NCBI GenBank assembly: GCA_030695565.1
Contig: JAUYRZ010000125.1
Location: 36,941-100,940 of the forward strand
Direction of reading: 5' to 3'
Origin: Archangium sp.
GTDB lineage: Bacteria; Myxococcota; Myxococcia; Myxococcales; Myxococcaceae
Length of the DNA stretch: 64,000 bases
The notes under the pieces are model-generated. The model ran no database searches and had not been told where the DNA came from. It saw nothing but the letters and a program-made list of their open reading frames with translations. Shown piece by piece: positions 34,904 through 42,647 of the stretch (within the stretch, counting starts at the first letter, position 1; every line of letters starts with the position of its first letter). Both the position numbers and the translations under genes were made by a program.

Positions 34904-35569
34904 GTGAGCAAGCCCTCGAAGGTGGTGGTGGCGGCGGTGATTGCAGCGATGGCGCCTCAGCTCGCCTTGGCGCAGAACAACTCCTTCGCTGACTCCACGG
35001 TGCAGTCGAGCGCGGCTTCGAGCGGTCAGGCGCTCCAGGCTTCTCAGGCCAGCAGCATCGGCACGTTGATCGTGCTGGGCGCAGGCCTGCTCGCGGGCGT
35101 GGGCGGGGGCATCACCACCACCATGTACAAACGAGACGAACGCGCGAAGCGACTGGCCACGCCGCCCGCGCCGCCGCCTCCTCCTGCGAATCCGGTCGAG
35201 CCCATGCCGGATCCGGGCGTGCCGCCGCCGCCTCCTCCGCCGCTCTCGAAGCGGGGGCCTGATGGAGAGCCGACGCTCGACGCGATGGTGGAAGCGCGCT
35301 GGTGGTTGCTCGCCAACGAGGTGCAGCTCAAGCAAGACCTCGCGTTGGGGGCAGGGCCGTCGATCGATGATCTCGCCGGTCTGGCCGGCATCTCACCGAT
35401 GCGCCGGGTGCACTTCGGGCGCGTGTTGCAGAAGAACCGGGCGCGGCTGTTGATGCCGCGTGAAATGACGCCGCAGCAGGCGGCGCAGGTGATGTCGCAG
35501 GTGGGCGAGCTGGTGCTGGCTGATCCGATGCTCCGAGTCGACGGCGAGGCCGTGCTTGCGACGCGCTGA
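34904..35569 (+). CDS. Secreted or membrane protein, member 2 of a tandem pair
   Basis: This 221-residue protein starts with a GTG 19 bases after member 1 and has a signal sequence (AAVIAAMAPQLALAQ). A short Ser/Ala/Gln stretch is followed by a membrane segment (IGTLIVLGAGLLAGVGGGITTTMY), a proline-rich linker and the same C-terminal domain as member 1 (LKQDLALGAGPSIDDLAGLAGI, HFGRVLQKNRARLL, TPQQAAQVMSQVG). More than half of the C-terminal 105 residues are identical between the two. The pair arose by duplication and is probably one operon. No function is recognised. Confidence 0.65.
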   Translation: MSKPSKVVVAAVIAAMAPQLALAQNNSFADSTVQSSAASSGQALQASQASSIGTLIVLGAGLLAGVGGGITTTMYKRDERAKRLATPPAPPPPPANPVEPMPDPGVPPPPPPPLSKRGPDGEPTLDAMVEARWWLLANEVQLKQDLALGAGPSIDDLAGLAGISPMRRVHFGRVLQKNRARLLMPREMTPQQAAQVMSQVGELVLADPMLRVDGEAVLATR

Positions 35570-35605
35570 ATTCAACGCACTCGACACACTCACCAAACTC
35601 ACCGT

Positions 35606-35643
35606 TCCCCCTCTCCCCGAGGGGGAGAGGGTCGGGGAGAGGG
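35606..35643. repeat. Short GC-rich inverted repeat, copy 5
   Basis: CCCCCTCTCCCC pairs with GGGGGAGAGGG and is followed by TCGGGGAGAGGG. It lies between two genes on the same strand, 18 bases before the start of the next gene, so here it cannot be a simple end-of-operon terminator for convergent genes. Confidence 0.7.
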
Positions 35644-35660
35644 CTGTCGCGGAATTTTAA

Positions 35661-38222
35661 GTGCTCACCCTCATCGCCTGCCTCCTGACGGCCACGCCGC
35701 TCGAACGTCTCGACGCAGCAGGCCTCGTCGTGCAGGGCCCCTTCACCGAAGTCGAACTGACCGCGCTCGCTGCCGGCCTCGACGCACTGCCTGCTCAACT
35801 CCGTCACGCACCCAAAGGCCGCCTGCGCCTGGTGCTCGACGAATCACTCCCTGCAACCGCTTCAGGAATCGCCGAGCCCGAGTGGCGCGGCACCGACTTC
35901 GTCCTCACCAGACAAAAGGGCCACGTCACCTTCCGCGACGGCAGCCTCGACGACGACGCTCGCCGCACTCTCTGGCGCTCACGAGCCGTGGTGCACGCGC
36001 TCCTCTCCGCCTGGGACGACGTCAGCGGCTGGAGCCAGACCCCTCGATGGCGCCGCATCAACGGCTGGCTGCTCCCGCTCGAGCGGCCGCTCTCCTTCTC
36101 CGAACACTCGCTCAACCAGGCCAGCACTGCCTTCTCCCGCCCGAGGGGCAAGGTGAGCGCGAAGCTCGACCTGCTCACCTTCGCCGAGACCGCGTTGGTG
36201 CCGGTGGAGAAGCTGCCCACCGACGATCTCATCCGCTGCCAGGACTTCAGCCGCTCGCGCGCGCTCGGTGCGTTCCTCGGCACCGGGTGGGAGCCGAAAC
36301 CCTGCCCGGCGTTCGATCAATGGACACGCCTCGACGAGCTCGAGCACATCGAGGTGTTGCTGGTGCAGGCCTCTGGCCGGGCGCCCGAATCGCTCTTCGG
36401 CCACCTGCTGGTGCGCCCGGTCTGGCGAACCAGCCTGGGCCCCAGCTTCGACACGGCCATTCAGTTCGCGGCCATCACCTTGCCGAACCTGGGGCCCGCG
36501 CACATCGCCAAGGGACTCTTCGGCGGCTACTCGCTGGGGGTCTTCACCATCAGCATGACCGACCTCACCCGCGAGAAGCTCTCGGGTGAACAGCGCAGCA
36601 TGACGCGGTGGAAGCTGAGCCTGACGCCCGACGAGCAGCGGCGATTTCTCGAGCGCACCTGGGAGTTCGAACGGCGCGGCCGTTTCACCTACGCGTTCTT
36701 CTCCGACAACTGTGCCTCGGTGCTGGTGTGGATGCTGGAGACCTCGCTCGACGAGCCCACGCTGGCGAAGTGGCCGGGCTTCATCACCTCACCCGGTGGC
36801 GTGCTCGACGACCTGTTCCGCGCGAAGAAGAAGACCGGTGAGCGGCTGCTGCAGGCGGTCTTTCCCACCTTCGAGTCGACCGGCACGGTGGCGCGGCGTG
36901 ACGAAGCGCGTCGGTTCGAGCTCGAGAAGAACTTCACCGCGCTGAAGGCCGACTTCTCGGGCGCGCACGACTCTGAAGTGGCCACCCGGCACGCGGCGTA
37001 TCTCGAGCTGGCACGCGTGAGCCGGCAAGCGCCCGCGGCGTTGCATCAAGACCTCTTCTCCTGGTGGGCGCTGAGCGCGCGGGTCGAGCGGGCCTCGGCC
37101 GATGAAGCGCTGCACTCGTTGCGGGAGCTCGAGCAGGAGCGGGTGGAGCCCGGCACGGCGGATCTCGAGACGTTGTGGAGCGAACGGCTCACCAGCCTCG
37201 AGCGCGAGTCGACGTTGCAGGCGAGCTTGATGCTGCTCGATCGCGAGACCTTCATGGACGACCTGCGCCGCCGCGCGAAGAAGCGCGACGCGACGCCGCC
37301 TGAAGCAGCGCAGCAGCAAGAGCTCGAGGCGCGGCTGGCGTTGTTCGACGAGGTGACCGTTCAGCAGGGCGCGTTGGTGAGCGAGGTGTTCGGCGAGGTG
37401 TCCGCGGCCGCGTTCCTGGAGGCCGAAGCCGACGCGGTGATCGCCGAAGAGATCACGCCCGCAGTGCGCAGCCTGCCGCTCTCGGGTCACTGGCGCACGT
37501 CGCTGGGGGGCGGACTCTGGCGGCGCAACGACGGCTCGACCACGCCGGTGGTGCGGCTCGACGAGGCAGGCCTGATGGAGCTGTTGGGAGAGCAGCGGCA
37601 ACGCGGCATCGGTGCGCCGGTGGGCGTGCGCATGCTCGAAGGCAGCGTGACCCTGGCGCCTTCGTTGCGCGTGCCGGAGGTGGTGCAGAGCCACTTCACG
37701 TTGGTGGCCTTCGACTCCATTGCGCTGCCGGTGCCGCCGTACCCGAGGTGGAAGGAGCACCTCGGTTTCGGCTTCGAGTTCGCCTCTGATTTCCGCGCGT
37801 GGCGCTCGCAGCACACCTTGTCGGGTGGAGCGGGGTGGCTGTTGCTCGGCGTGCATGGGGATCACGCGCGGCACCTGCTCACGGCGGGCGTGGGGCCGGC
37901 GCTCTGGGTGGCGGTGGATCCCACGGGGATCATGCCGGTGGCGGGCGTGACCACGCGCGTGGTGGCGCGGGTGGGGCTGCAGCTGGAGTGGCCTTCAGCG
38001 CTGCGGCTCGAGGCGCGGCATCAATCGGTGTGGGGGCCGGGGCGGCAGCTGCACGAGGTGCGGGCGGAGCTCGCGCTCGAGTGGGTGCTCGCGTGGGGTG
38101 GTCGGCCGCGGTTGCTCATTCGGCCCACCGCCGCGCTCTCGGCGGAGCCCACGCTGAACAAGTTCGACGCGATGGGCATGGTGATGCTCGAGCCGGTGGA
38201 GTCGCTGGCGGATCTCCACTGA
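35661..38222 (+). CDS. DUF4105 (Lnb N-terminal type) envelope protein
   Basis: This 853-residue protein begins with a weak secretion signal. Its middle region matches DUF4105 (about residues 230-400): ASGRAPESLFGHLLVRP, then FGGYSLGVFTISM, and the catalytic-like FSDNCASVLVWMLE with an Asn-Cys pair. DUF4105 is related to lipid- or peptide-cleaving papain-like enzymes and is often found fused to outer-membrane parts. The last 250 residues show beta-strand periodicity (for example HWRTSLGGGLWRRND, and TLSGGAGWLLLGVHG), suggesting a barrel-like domain. The start is GTG. It is a single gene bracketed by two copies of the GC-rich repeat. Confidence 0.72.
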   Translation: MLTLIACLLTATPLERLDAAGLVVQGPFTEVELTALAAGLDALPAQLRHAPKGRLRLVLDESLPATASGIAEPEWRGTDFVLTRQKGHVTFRDGSLDDDARRTLWRSRAVVHALLSAWDDVSGWSQTPRWRRINGWLLPLERPLSFSEHSLNQASTAFSRPRGKVSAKLDLLTFAETALVPVEKLPTDDLIRCQDFSRSRALGAFLGTGWEPKPCPAFDQWTRLDELEHIEVLLVQASGRAPESLFGHLLVRPVWRTSLGPSFDTAIQFAAITLPNLGPAHIAKGLFGGYSLGVFTISMTDLTREKLSGEQRSMTRWKLSLTPDEQRRFLERTWEFERRGRFTYAFFSDNCASVLVWMLETSLDEPTLAKWPGFITSPGGVLDDLFRAKKKTGERLLQAVFPTFESTGTVARRDEARRFELEKNFTALKADFSGAHDSEVATRHAAYLELARVSRQAPAALHQDLFSWWALSARVERASADEALHSLRELEQERVEPGTADLETLWSERLTSLERESTLQASLMLLDRETFMDDLRRRAKKRDATPPEAAQQQELEARLALFDEVTVQQGALVSEVFGEVSAAAFLEAEADAVIAEEITPAVRSLPLSGHWRTSLGGGLWRRNDGSTTPVVRLDEAGLMELLGEQRQRGIGAPVGVRMLEGSVTLAPSLRVPEVVQSHFTLVAFDSIALPVPPYPRWKEHLGFGFEFASDFRAWRSQHTLSGGAGWLLLGVHGDHARHLLTAGVGPALWVAVDPTGIMPVAGVTTRVVARVGLQLEWPSALRLEARHQSVWGPGRQLHEVRAELALEWVLAWGGRPRLLIRPTAALSAEPTLNKFDAMGMVMLEPVESLADLH

Positions 38223-38223
38223 T

Positions 38224-38260
38224 TCTCCCTCTGGTCTGGGAGAGGGTCGGGGTGAGGGAG
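38224..38260. repeat. Short GC-rich inverted repeat, copy 6
   Basis: CTCCCTCTGGTCTGGGAGAGGG followed by TCGGGGTGAGGG, just after the DUF4105 stop and before a same-strand gene. Confidence 0.65.
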
Positions 38261-38280
38261 CACGTGCTATCTGGCGCCCC

Positions 38281-38808
38281 ATGGATCACCTGCCAACCTA
38301 CGTCGTCGACTGGGAACTCGCGCAAGCAGAGCAGGGCATCGAGCGCTTCGTCGTCTTCCTCGCCAGCGCAGGCGTGAAGTTCGAGCCCACTGATCGCCTG
38401 CACAAGATGCTCGCCGCGTTGCGCGACGCCCAACCCTCCGCGAAACACTCACCGAGAGATCTCTTCGAAGAGCAGATGATGGTCGCCGCGAACAAGACGC
38501 TCTCCGCGACGGCCGATCCACGCCGCATGTTCCGTGAGCTCGGCGAAGTGCGGCGCTGGCGCCTGATGAAGCCCGAAGAAGTCGCGAGCGCGACCGCGTC
38601 GGGAATGAAGTTCGAGGCCGCGGGAGCGACGTTCAGGCGCGCGATGTGGACGTTCGCCACGATTCCGGTGGCGATCGGCACGTACGTGATCGTGAGCAAG
38701 GTGCTCCGTGATCGCGGCGTCGATGAGTGGGTCGCGTGGCTCGCGGCGATTGGTGCGTGGGCGCTGGTGCGCTTCGTGTTGAACCGCACGGTGCTGAAAG
38801 CCGCCTGA
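38281..38808 (+). CDS. Small membrane protein of unknown function
   Basis: This 175-residue protein has a soluble helical N-terminal part of about 115 residues and two membrane segments near the C terminus (MWTFATIPVAIGTYVIV and WVAWLAAIGAWALVRFVL). I do not recognise a family. The ATG follows directly after the GC-rich repeat with no strong ribosome-binding site. The absence of signal peptide suggests that the large N-terminal part is cytoplasmic. Confidence 0.6.
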   Translation: MDHLPTYVVDWELAQAEQGIERFVVFLASAGVKFEPTDRLHKMLAALRDAQPSAKHSPRDLFEEQMMVAANKTLSATADPRRMFRELGEVRRWRLMKPEEVASATASGMKFEAAGATFRRAMWTFATIPVAIGTYVIVSKVLRDRGVDEWVAWLAAIGAWALVRFVLNRTVLKAA

Positions 38809-38924
38809 ACGGAAGCGGGGCGATGGCGGATCTCGTTCGTTGCTCATCACGCGCGGGCTCTGGGCGCGAGGCAAGGACGCGTGGCTGAGACAGGCCGGTG
38901 CTCCTCTCCAACTCGTGACAACCA

Positions 38925-38944
38925 TGTTGCTTCGCGAAGCAACA
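38925..38944. promoter_or_regulatory. Perfect 20-base palindrome
   Basis: TGTTGCTTCGCGAAGCAACA is completely self-complementary. It lies in a gene-free stretch (38809-39075) between a membrane-protein gene and a pseudogene. It could be an operator, a recombination site or a remnant of a mobile repeat. Nothing else is seen in this stretch. Confidence 0.5.
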
Positions 38945-39075
38945 GTGCTGCTACGGCTGGGAAAGTCGCCCCGGCCGGACCTCGTCACATGAACTTCCTC
39001 GCCCGTAGCCGAGAGGCCTGCACGCAACGAGCAGCGCGGAGGAAGTGAAACGACCGCCTTCTTCAGGGCCGATGT

Positions 39076-39579
39076 TCAGTGCTTCTCGAAGAACCTCTCG
39101 ATGTCTGCGTTCATCTCCGCCGACACCTGATGCGCCACATCCGCGTCGCAGCCTTCCACCGCGCGACCGGAGTCTTCCCGAACCGCCGCGAGATGATCGC
39201 CCCATCTGCCTCGGAGAAGCTGTCGCGATGAGGCACTGAGTCGTTCTCATCCTTCGCCCCGAGGCCGAAGAACCACGCGACCCGCGCGAGCGCAGCCCGA
39301 TCGACCGCGCGCCCGGTGAGCCGCTCCACGCCGCCTCTTCAACCCCGCACGCGCGTCGTCGATCATCGCCAGCAGTTGAAGATCCACCCGCCCATAGGCC
39401 TCGACCTTCGTCTCCAGGCTCGAGCGGGTGAGCGCGTGCAGAGAGACTGACGGCTCGCTCTCGATGGTGGTCAGCGCCTTGTCGAGCGCCAGCCCCGCGG
39501 TGAGGTTGTCGTGCTGGCTGATCAACGCATCCGTGTGACGCTTCGCCTCGGCCACCAGCGGCAGCAGCGCGAGGAGCAT
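39076..39579 (-). pseudogene. Decayed alpha/beta hydrolase (PHB-depolymerase-like)
   Basis: Three reading frames carry consecutive pieces of one hydrolase. The first frame ends with the segment YGRVDLQLLAMIDDARAGLK. After about 39335 the reading shifts to a frame with WFFGLGAKDENDSVPHRDSF and GKTPVARWK. Near 39150 it shifts again to VAHQVSAEMNADIERFFEKH and the stop. Intact relatives have about 100 residues with the nucleophile serine between the first two pieces, and a short block between the last two; both are missing. The N-terminal secretion signal is also absent. The gene is therefore inactivated by an internal deletion and frame changes. It lies five bases after an enoyl-CoA hydratase stop. 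Confidence 0.65.
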
Positions 39580-39583
39580 CTCT

Positions 39584-40354
39584 TCAGAACGTGGAGAAGT
39601 CGGGCTTGCGCTTCTCGAAGAACGCGCCGATCGCCTCGGCGACTTCGGGTGACGCGAGCTGGCCGACGAAGAGCGCGCCTTCTTGCTGCATGCGGTTGGT
39701 CACCGCACCCGAGTCCTTCATCAGGGCCTTGCTCAGCTTGAGCGCGTTGGGCGCCTTGTCGGCGAGCTTGCGCGCGGTCTCCAGCGCCTTGGGCAGCACC
39801 TGATCAGGCGCCATCACTTCGTTCACCAGGCCCAGCGCCCAGGCCTTCTGCGCGTCGATGGGCTCACCGAGCAAGAGAATCTCAGCAGCGCGCACGTGAC
39901 CTGCGAGGCGGGGCAGCAACAGCGACGAAGCGGCTTCCGGCACGAGGCCCAGGTTGACGAACGGCGCCACCAGTGAGGCACGGTCGGAGATGTAGACGAA
40001 GTCGCAGTGCAGCAGCATCGTCAGGCCGAGCCCGATGCCCTTGCCGTCGACCGCGGCGAGCAACGGCTTCTCGAAGCTCGCCAGCGCGTTGATGAAGCGG
40101 AACACCGGCGAGTTCTCGCCATCGGGCGGGTTCGCCATGAAGTCACCGAGGTCGTTGCCGGCGGTGAAGGTCTCGCTGGTGCTGCCGAACACCACGGCGC
40201 GCACCGTCTTGTCGGCTGCGGCCTCGGCGAGCACGGTGTTCATGCGCTCGTACATCGCGAGGGTGAGGGCGTTCTTCTTGGCCGGGCGCGCAAACTTGAT
40301 GAGCAGCGTCGCGCCGTCGCGGCTGGTTTCGATGTCGTCGATGAGGGTCGTCAT
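39584..40354 (-). CDS. Enoyl-CoA hydratase/isomerase family protein
   Basis: This 256-residue protein is a crotonase-fold enzyme. The oxyanion-hole segments are FTAGNDLGDF and GKGIGLGLTMLLHCDF, and a glutamate at the second catalytic position is in LVPEAASSLLLP. The first catalytic position (usually Glu) is not conserved in the visible segment, which points to an isomerase rather than a hydratase. It acts on acyl-CoA intermediates, probably in fatty acid breakdown. No partner genes of a beta-oxidation operon are adjacent. Confidence 0.85.
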   Translation of the reverse strand: MTTLIDDIETSRDGATLLIKFARPAKKNALTLAMYERMNTVLAEAAADKTVRAVVFGSTSETFTAGNDLGDFMANPPDGENSPVFRFINALASFEKPLLAAVDGKGIGLGLTMLLHCDFVYISDRASLVAPFVNLGLVPEAASSLLLPRLAGHVRAAEILLLGEPIDAQKAWALGLVNEVMAPDQVLPKALETARKLADKAPNALKLSKALMKDSGAVTNRMQQEGALFVGQLASPEVAEAIGAFFEKRKPDFSTF

Positions 40355-40421
40355 GCCCGGACCCCTAACATCTCATCGCCGAAACTGTCTCCTCTGCTCC
40401 ATGGTCGGGCAAACCGGAGGC

Positions 40422-41132
40422 TCACTTCGTTCCGCTGAGCACCAGCAGCACGTCCTGCAGCAGCACCAGGTCCCGCTCGCTCAAGTCCATCTTGTCGGTG
40501 AGCTCCTGCAGCCGCGGCTCGAACGCCTCCCGCGCGCGCGCGCCACCCTTGAAGAACCCCCGCCCCTCGAGCTGCTTGCTGAGCATCTGCACCAGCGCAT
40601 CCCGCGACGGCTTCGACGCGCGGAAGTCGGCCTTCTCATCGGTGCCCTCCGCCGCCGCGTTGAACAAGGTCAACATCACCGCCACCGAGTGACTCAGGTT
40701 CAAGCTCTCCGTGGGGCCCGGCGTCGGCAGCCGCACCACCCGCGGGCACAGCTCTGCTTCATCGACCGAGAGACCCGTGCGTTCGTTGCCGAACACCAAC
40801 GCGACCCGCTCACCCGCCACCGGTAGAAACAACCGCGCACGCCCCACCGAGAGCCACGGCGTCTCCACCGCGTCGTAGAGCTTCGACGACGTGGCCACCG
40901 CCAGCGACACGTCACTCAACGCCGCGCGCAGCGTGGTGAACACCGGCGCCTCCTCGAGCAACGCCTCCGACGGGTGCGCCATCTTGATCGCATCCCGCGT
41001 GGTGCGATCCATCTGTGGGTTCACCAGGCGCAACGAGCACCCGAAGTTCCCGCACAACCGCGCCACGCTCCCCACGTTGAGCGGGCCTTCAGAGCGCACC
41101 AGCACCACCACGAGCCGCTCGAGCAGATTCAC
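40422..41132 (-). CDS. SPOUT-family RNA 2'-O-methyltransferase (TrmJ/TrmH type)
   Basis: This 236-residue protein has the three SpoU motifs: VRSEGPLNVGSVARLCGNFG, LVFGNERTGLS and TPGPTESLNLSHSVAVML. These build the knotted SAM-binding site. Group 1 (TrmJ-like) is favoured by length and by LRLVNPQMD; TrmJ methylates position 32 of tRNA. The GTG start overlaps the upstream stop (GTGA); a GTG one codon earlier is also possible but leaves the ribosome-binding site AGGTGG too close. The protein is therefore translationally coupled to the lipocalin-like gene. Confidence 0.85.
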   Translation of the reverse strand: MNLLERLVVVLVRSEGPLNVGSVARLCGNFGCSLRLVNPQMDRTTRDAIKMAHPSEALLEEAPVFTTLRAALSDVSLAVATSSKLYDAVETPWLSVGRARLFLPVAGERVALVFGNERTGLSVDEAELCPRVVRLPTPGPTESLNLSHSVAVMLTLFNAAAEGTDEKADFRASKPSRDALVQMLSKQLEGRGFFKGGARAREAFEPRLQELTDKMDLSERDLVLLQDVLLVLSGTK

Positions 41133-41563
41133 CACGCCACCTGCATGAGCGAAGGCGAACCGATGGCCGCCCGCACCGCCGAGAAATCCACCGCGGGGCT
41201 GCGCGCGATGATGTCGATGCCCGCCGGCGTCGCCCACGTCTTGCTGAACGAGAGCGCCAGGCACTGTTCATCTGCCGCGACGTGAATCACTTCCCAGCGG
41301 CTGGTCAGGAACCGCAGCCACCCTGTGCCGCGCCACACGTACTTCGGGCTGCCTGCACTTTCCTGCGTGTCGACACCCACGATGGTCTTCGTGCGACCAC
41401 CTTGCACGTACTCCACCGTGTCGTCGAACTGCTGCCGCCCCTCGACCACGCGGGGGTTCGAATAGATGAAGCGGGGCCGGGTGCGATCGCCCTTCATCCA
41501 CATGGGGAAGTTGCTCGCCACCACGTGCCACGCGCCTTCGAGGTTCATTGCGGCGCGCACCAT
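41129..41563 (-). CDS. Lipocalin-like small protein
   Basis: This 144-residue protein is rich in beta strands and opens with LEGAWHVVASNFPMW, followed by FDDTVEYVQGGRTKTIVGVD and YVWRGTGWLRFLTSRWEVIHV. This is the pattern of a family of lipocalin-like cytoplasmic proteins with unknown ligand. No signal peptide is visible. Two in-frame ATG codons (here and five codons later) are possible. It is joined to the methyltransferase gene by a GTGA overlap. Confidence 0.6.
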   Translation of the reverse strand: MVRAAMNLEGAWHVVASNFPMWMKGDRTRPRFIYSNPRVVEGRQQFDDTVEYVQGGRTKTIVGVDTQESAGSPKYVWRGTGWLRFLTSRWEVIHVAADEQCLALSFSKTWATPAGIDIIARSPAVDFSAVRAAIGSPSLMQVAW

Positions 41564-41722
41564 GCCATGGCGCCTGAACTGGGGCCCTTTCTCGTCACAT
41601 CTCTTCGGCCAGTCCACCAAGTCGCCACACCGGCTCTCGGCTCGATCTCCCGGAATCTGGCCCGGCCGAAACCTCCCCCGGAGCCCCCAGGCAAATCCGC
41701 GTCGGGCAGCTGAATCGCCTCG

Positions 41723-41738
41723 GGGCACGACCAGTGCA
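41723..41738 (+). promoter_or_regulatory. Candidate sigma-54 promoter of the DUF883-type gene
   Basis: GGGCACGACCAGTGCA matches the sigma-54 consensus at 14 of 16 positions if the three free positions are included: GGCACGA at -24 and TGCA at -12, with the correct ten-base spacing. The start of transcription would be about 35 bases before the ATG. Confidence 0.55.
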
Positions 41739-41783
41739 TTCCTTGAATTTCAACACCTCAACCAGCAGACCCGGGAGTCGACA

Positions 41784-42164
41784 ATGGCGAACGCTACCAA
41801 CGTGCAGACTGCAGTGAAGCGCGCTGTCTCCGATGCGCGCGAAGGCGACATGAGCGCCCTCAAGGAAGACGTGGGCGTGGTGATGCACCAGGCCCAGAAG
41901 GTGGTGGGCAAGGAGCTCGGCAAGTTCCGCAAGGCCGCGACGGGCGCTGCCGACTCGGTGTCGAAGAAGGCGCAGGCCCATCCCGTCGCGTCGGCCGGCA
42001 TTCTGTTTGGTGCAGGCGCGCTGGTCGGGGCCGCCCTCTACGCGGCCGTGCGGCCTGCGCCCAGCGCGCTCGAGATCGTGATTCGGGCGCTGAAGAACAC
42101 CGCGACGGACACCCGCGATTCGCTCTGGTCCGGGTTCCAGACCGCGCGTCGCGCCGTTCGCTGA
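41784..42164 (+). CDS. DUF883/ElaB-YqjD-type stress protein
   Basis: This 126-residue protein has an N-terminal amphipathic helix (residues 1-65), the sequence around AQAHPVASAGILFGAGALVG that gives one membrane helix, and a short basic C-terminal part. The layout fits the ElaB/YqjD/DUF883 group, which tethers ribosomes or responds to stationary phase in Escherichia coli. The ATG is preceded by GGGAG at a good distance. It is likely to be controlled by sigma-54 through the promoter noted upstream and is followed by a response regulator in the same direction. Confidence 0.7.
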   Translation: MANATNVQTAVKRAVSDAREGDMSALKEDVGVVMHQAQKVVGKELGKFRKAATGAADSVSKKAQAHPVASAGILFGAGALVGAALYAAVRPAPSALEIVIRALKNTATDTRDSLWSGFQTARRAVR

Positions 42165-42205
42165 ACCGAACGTCGTGAGCTCGGGCGTGGGGGGAGCTTT
42201 TGACC

Positions 42206-42610
42206 ATGCTCAATTTGTTGGTCGTAGATGACGACTCCATCGACCTCATGACGGTGAAGCGAGGGCTGGTGCGCGCCGGTATCGCGCACCAGTTGTGCGA
42301 GGCGAAGGACGGGGTGGAGGCGCTGGCCGTGCTTCGGGGAGACGTGATGCCGGCGGCGCGGCGGTTGGTGTTGCTCGATCTCAAGCTGCCCCGCATGGGC
42401 GGGTTGGAGTTCTTGAAGGAGCTCAGAGCCGACCCCGCGCTCGCCTCCACGCCGGTGGTGATCATCACCACCTCGAGCCAGGAGAAGGATCGCCGCGAAG
42501 CCCACCGCCTTCACGTGGCGGGCTATTTCGTGAAGTCGCTCGACTTTCCCAGCTTCGTCGAGCTGCTCACCATCATCGACCGCTACTGGTCGGCGGTGCA
42601 GTACAGCTGA
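42206..42610 (+). CDS. Single-domain response regulator (Rcp1-like)
   Basis: This 134-residue receiver domain has VVDDDSID (acidic pocket), LLDLKLPRMGG (phosphoacceptor Asp) and FVKSLDF (conserved Lys). It has the extra loop LRADPALASTPVVIITTSS that is typical of the Rcp1-like group associated with bacteriophytochromes and light or redox kinases. The start is the ATG nine bases after GGGGAG; a TTG two codons earlier is less well spaced. It may be served by the hybrid kinase encoded convergently. Confidence 0.85.
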   Translation: MLNLLVVDDDSIDLMTVKRGLVRAGIAHQLCEAKDGVEALAVLRGDVMPAARRLVLLDLKLPRMGGLEFLKELRADPALASTPVVIITTSSQEKDRREAHRLHVAGYFVKSLDFPSFVELLTIIDRYWSAVQYS

Positions 42611-42611
42611 G

Positions 42612-42644
42612 CCCCTCTGCCTTCGGGAGAGGGTCAGGGTGATG
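42612..42644. repeat. Short GC-rich inverted repeat, copy 7
   Basis: CCCCTCTGCCTTCGGGAGAGGG followed by TCAGGGTGATGG, a shortened copy between convergent response-regulator and kinase genes. Confidence 0.55.
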
Positions 42645-42647
42645 GTC

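Noticed and set aside
36789..37874. A 361-residue minus-strand frame opposite the DUF4105 gene
   Set aside because: The product is Arg/His/Gln-rich without hydrophobic core or motifs, and it lies fully within a well-supported plus-strand gene.
38951..39250. A 99-residue minus-strand frame in the gene-free stretch and pseudogene
   Set aside because: It is Arg/Gly-rich, crosses the pseudogene in a wrong frame and has no ribosome-binding site.
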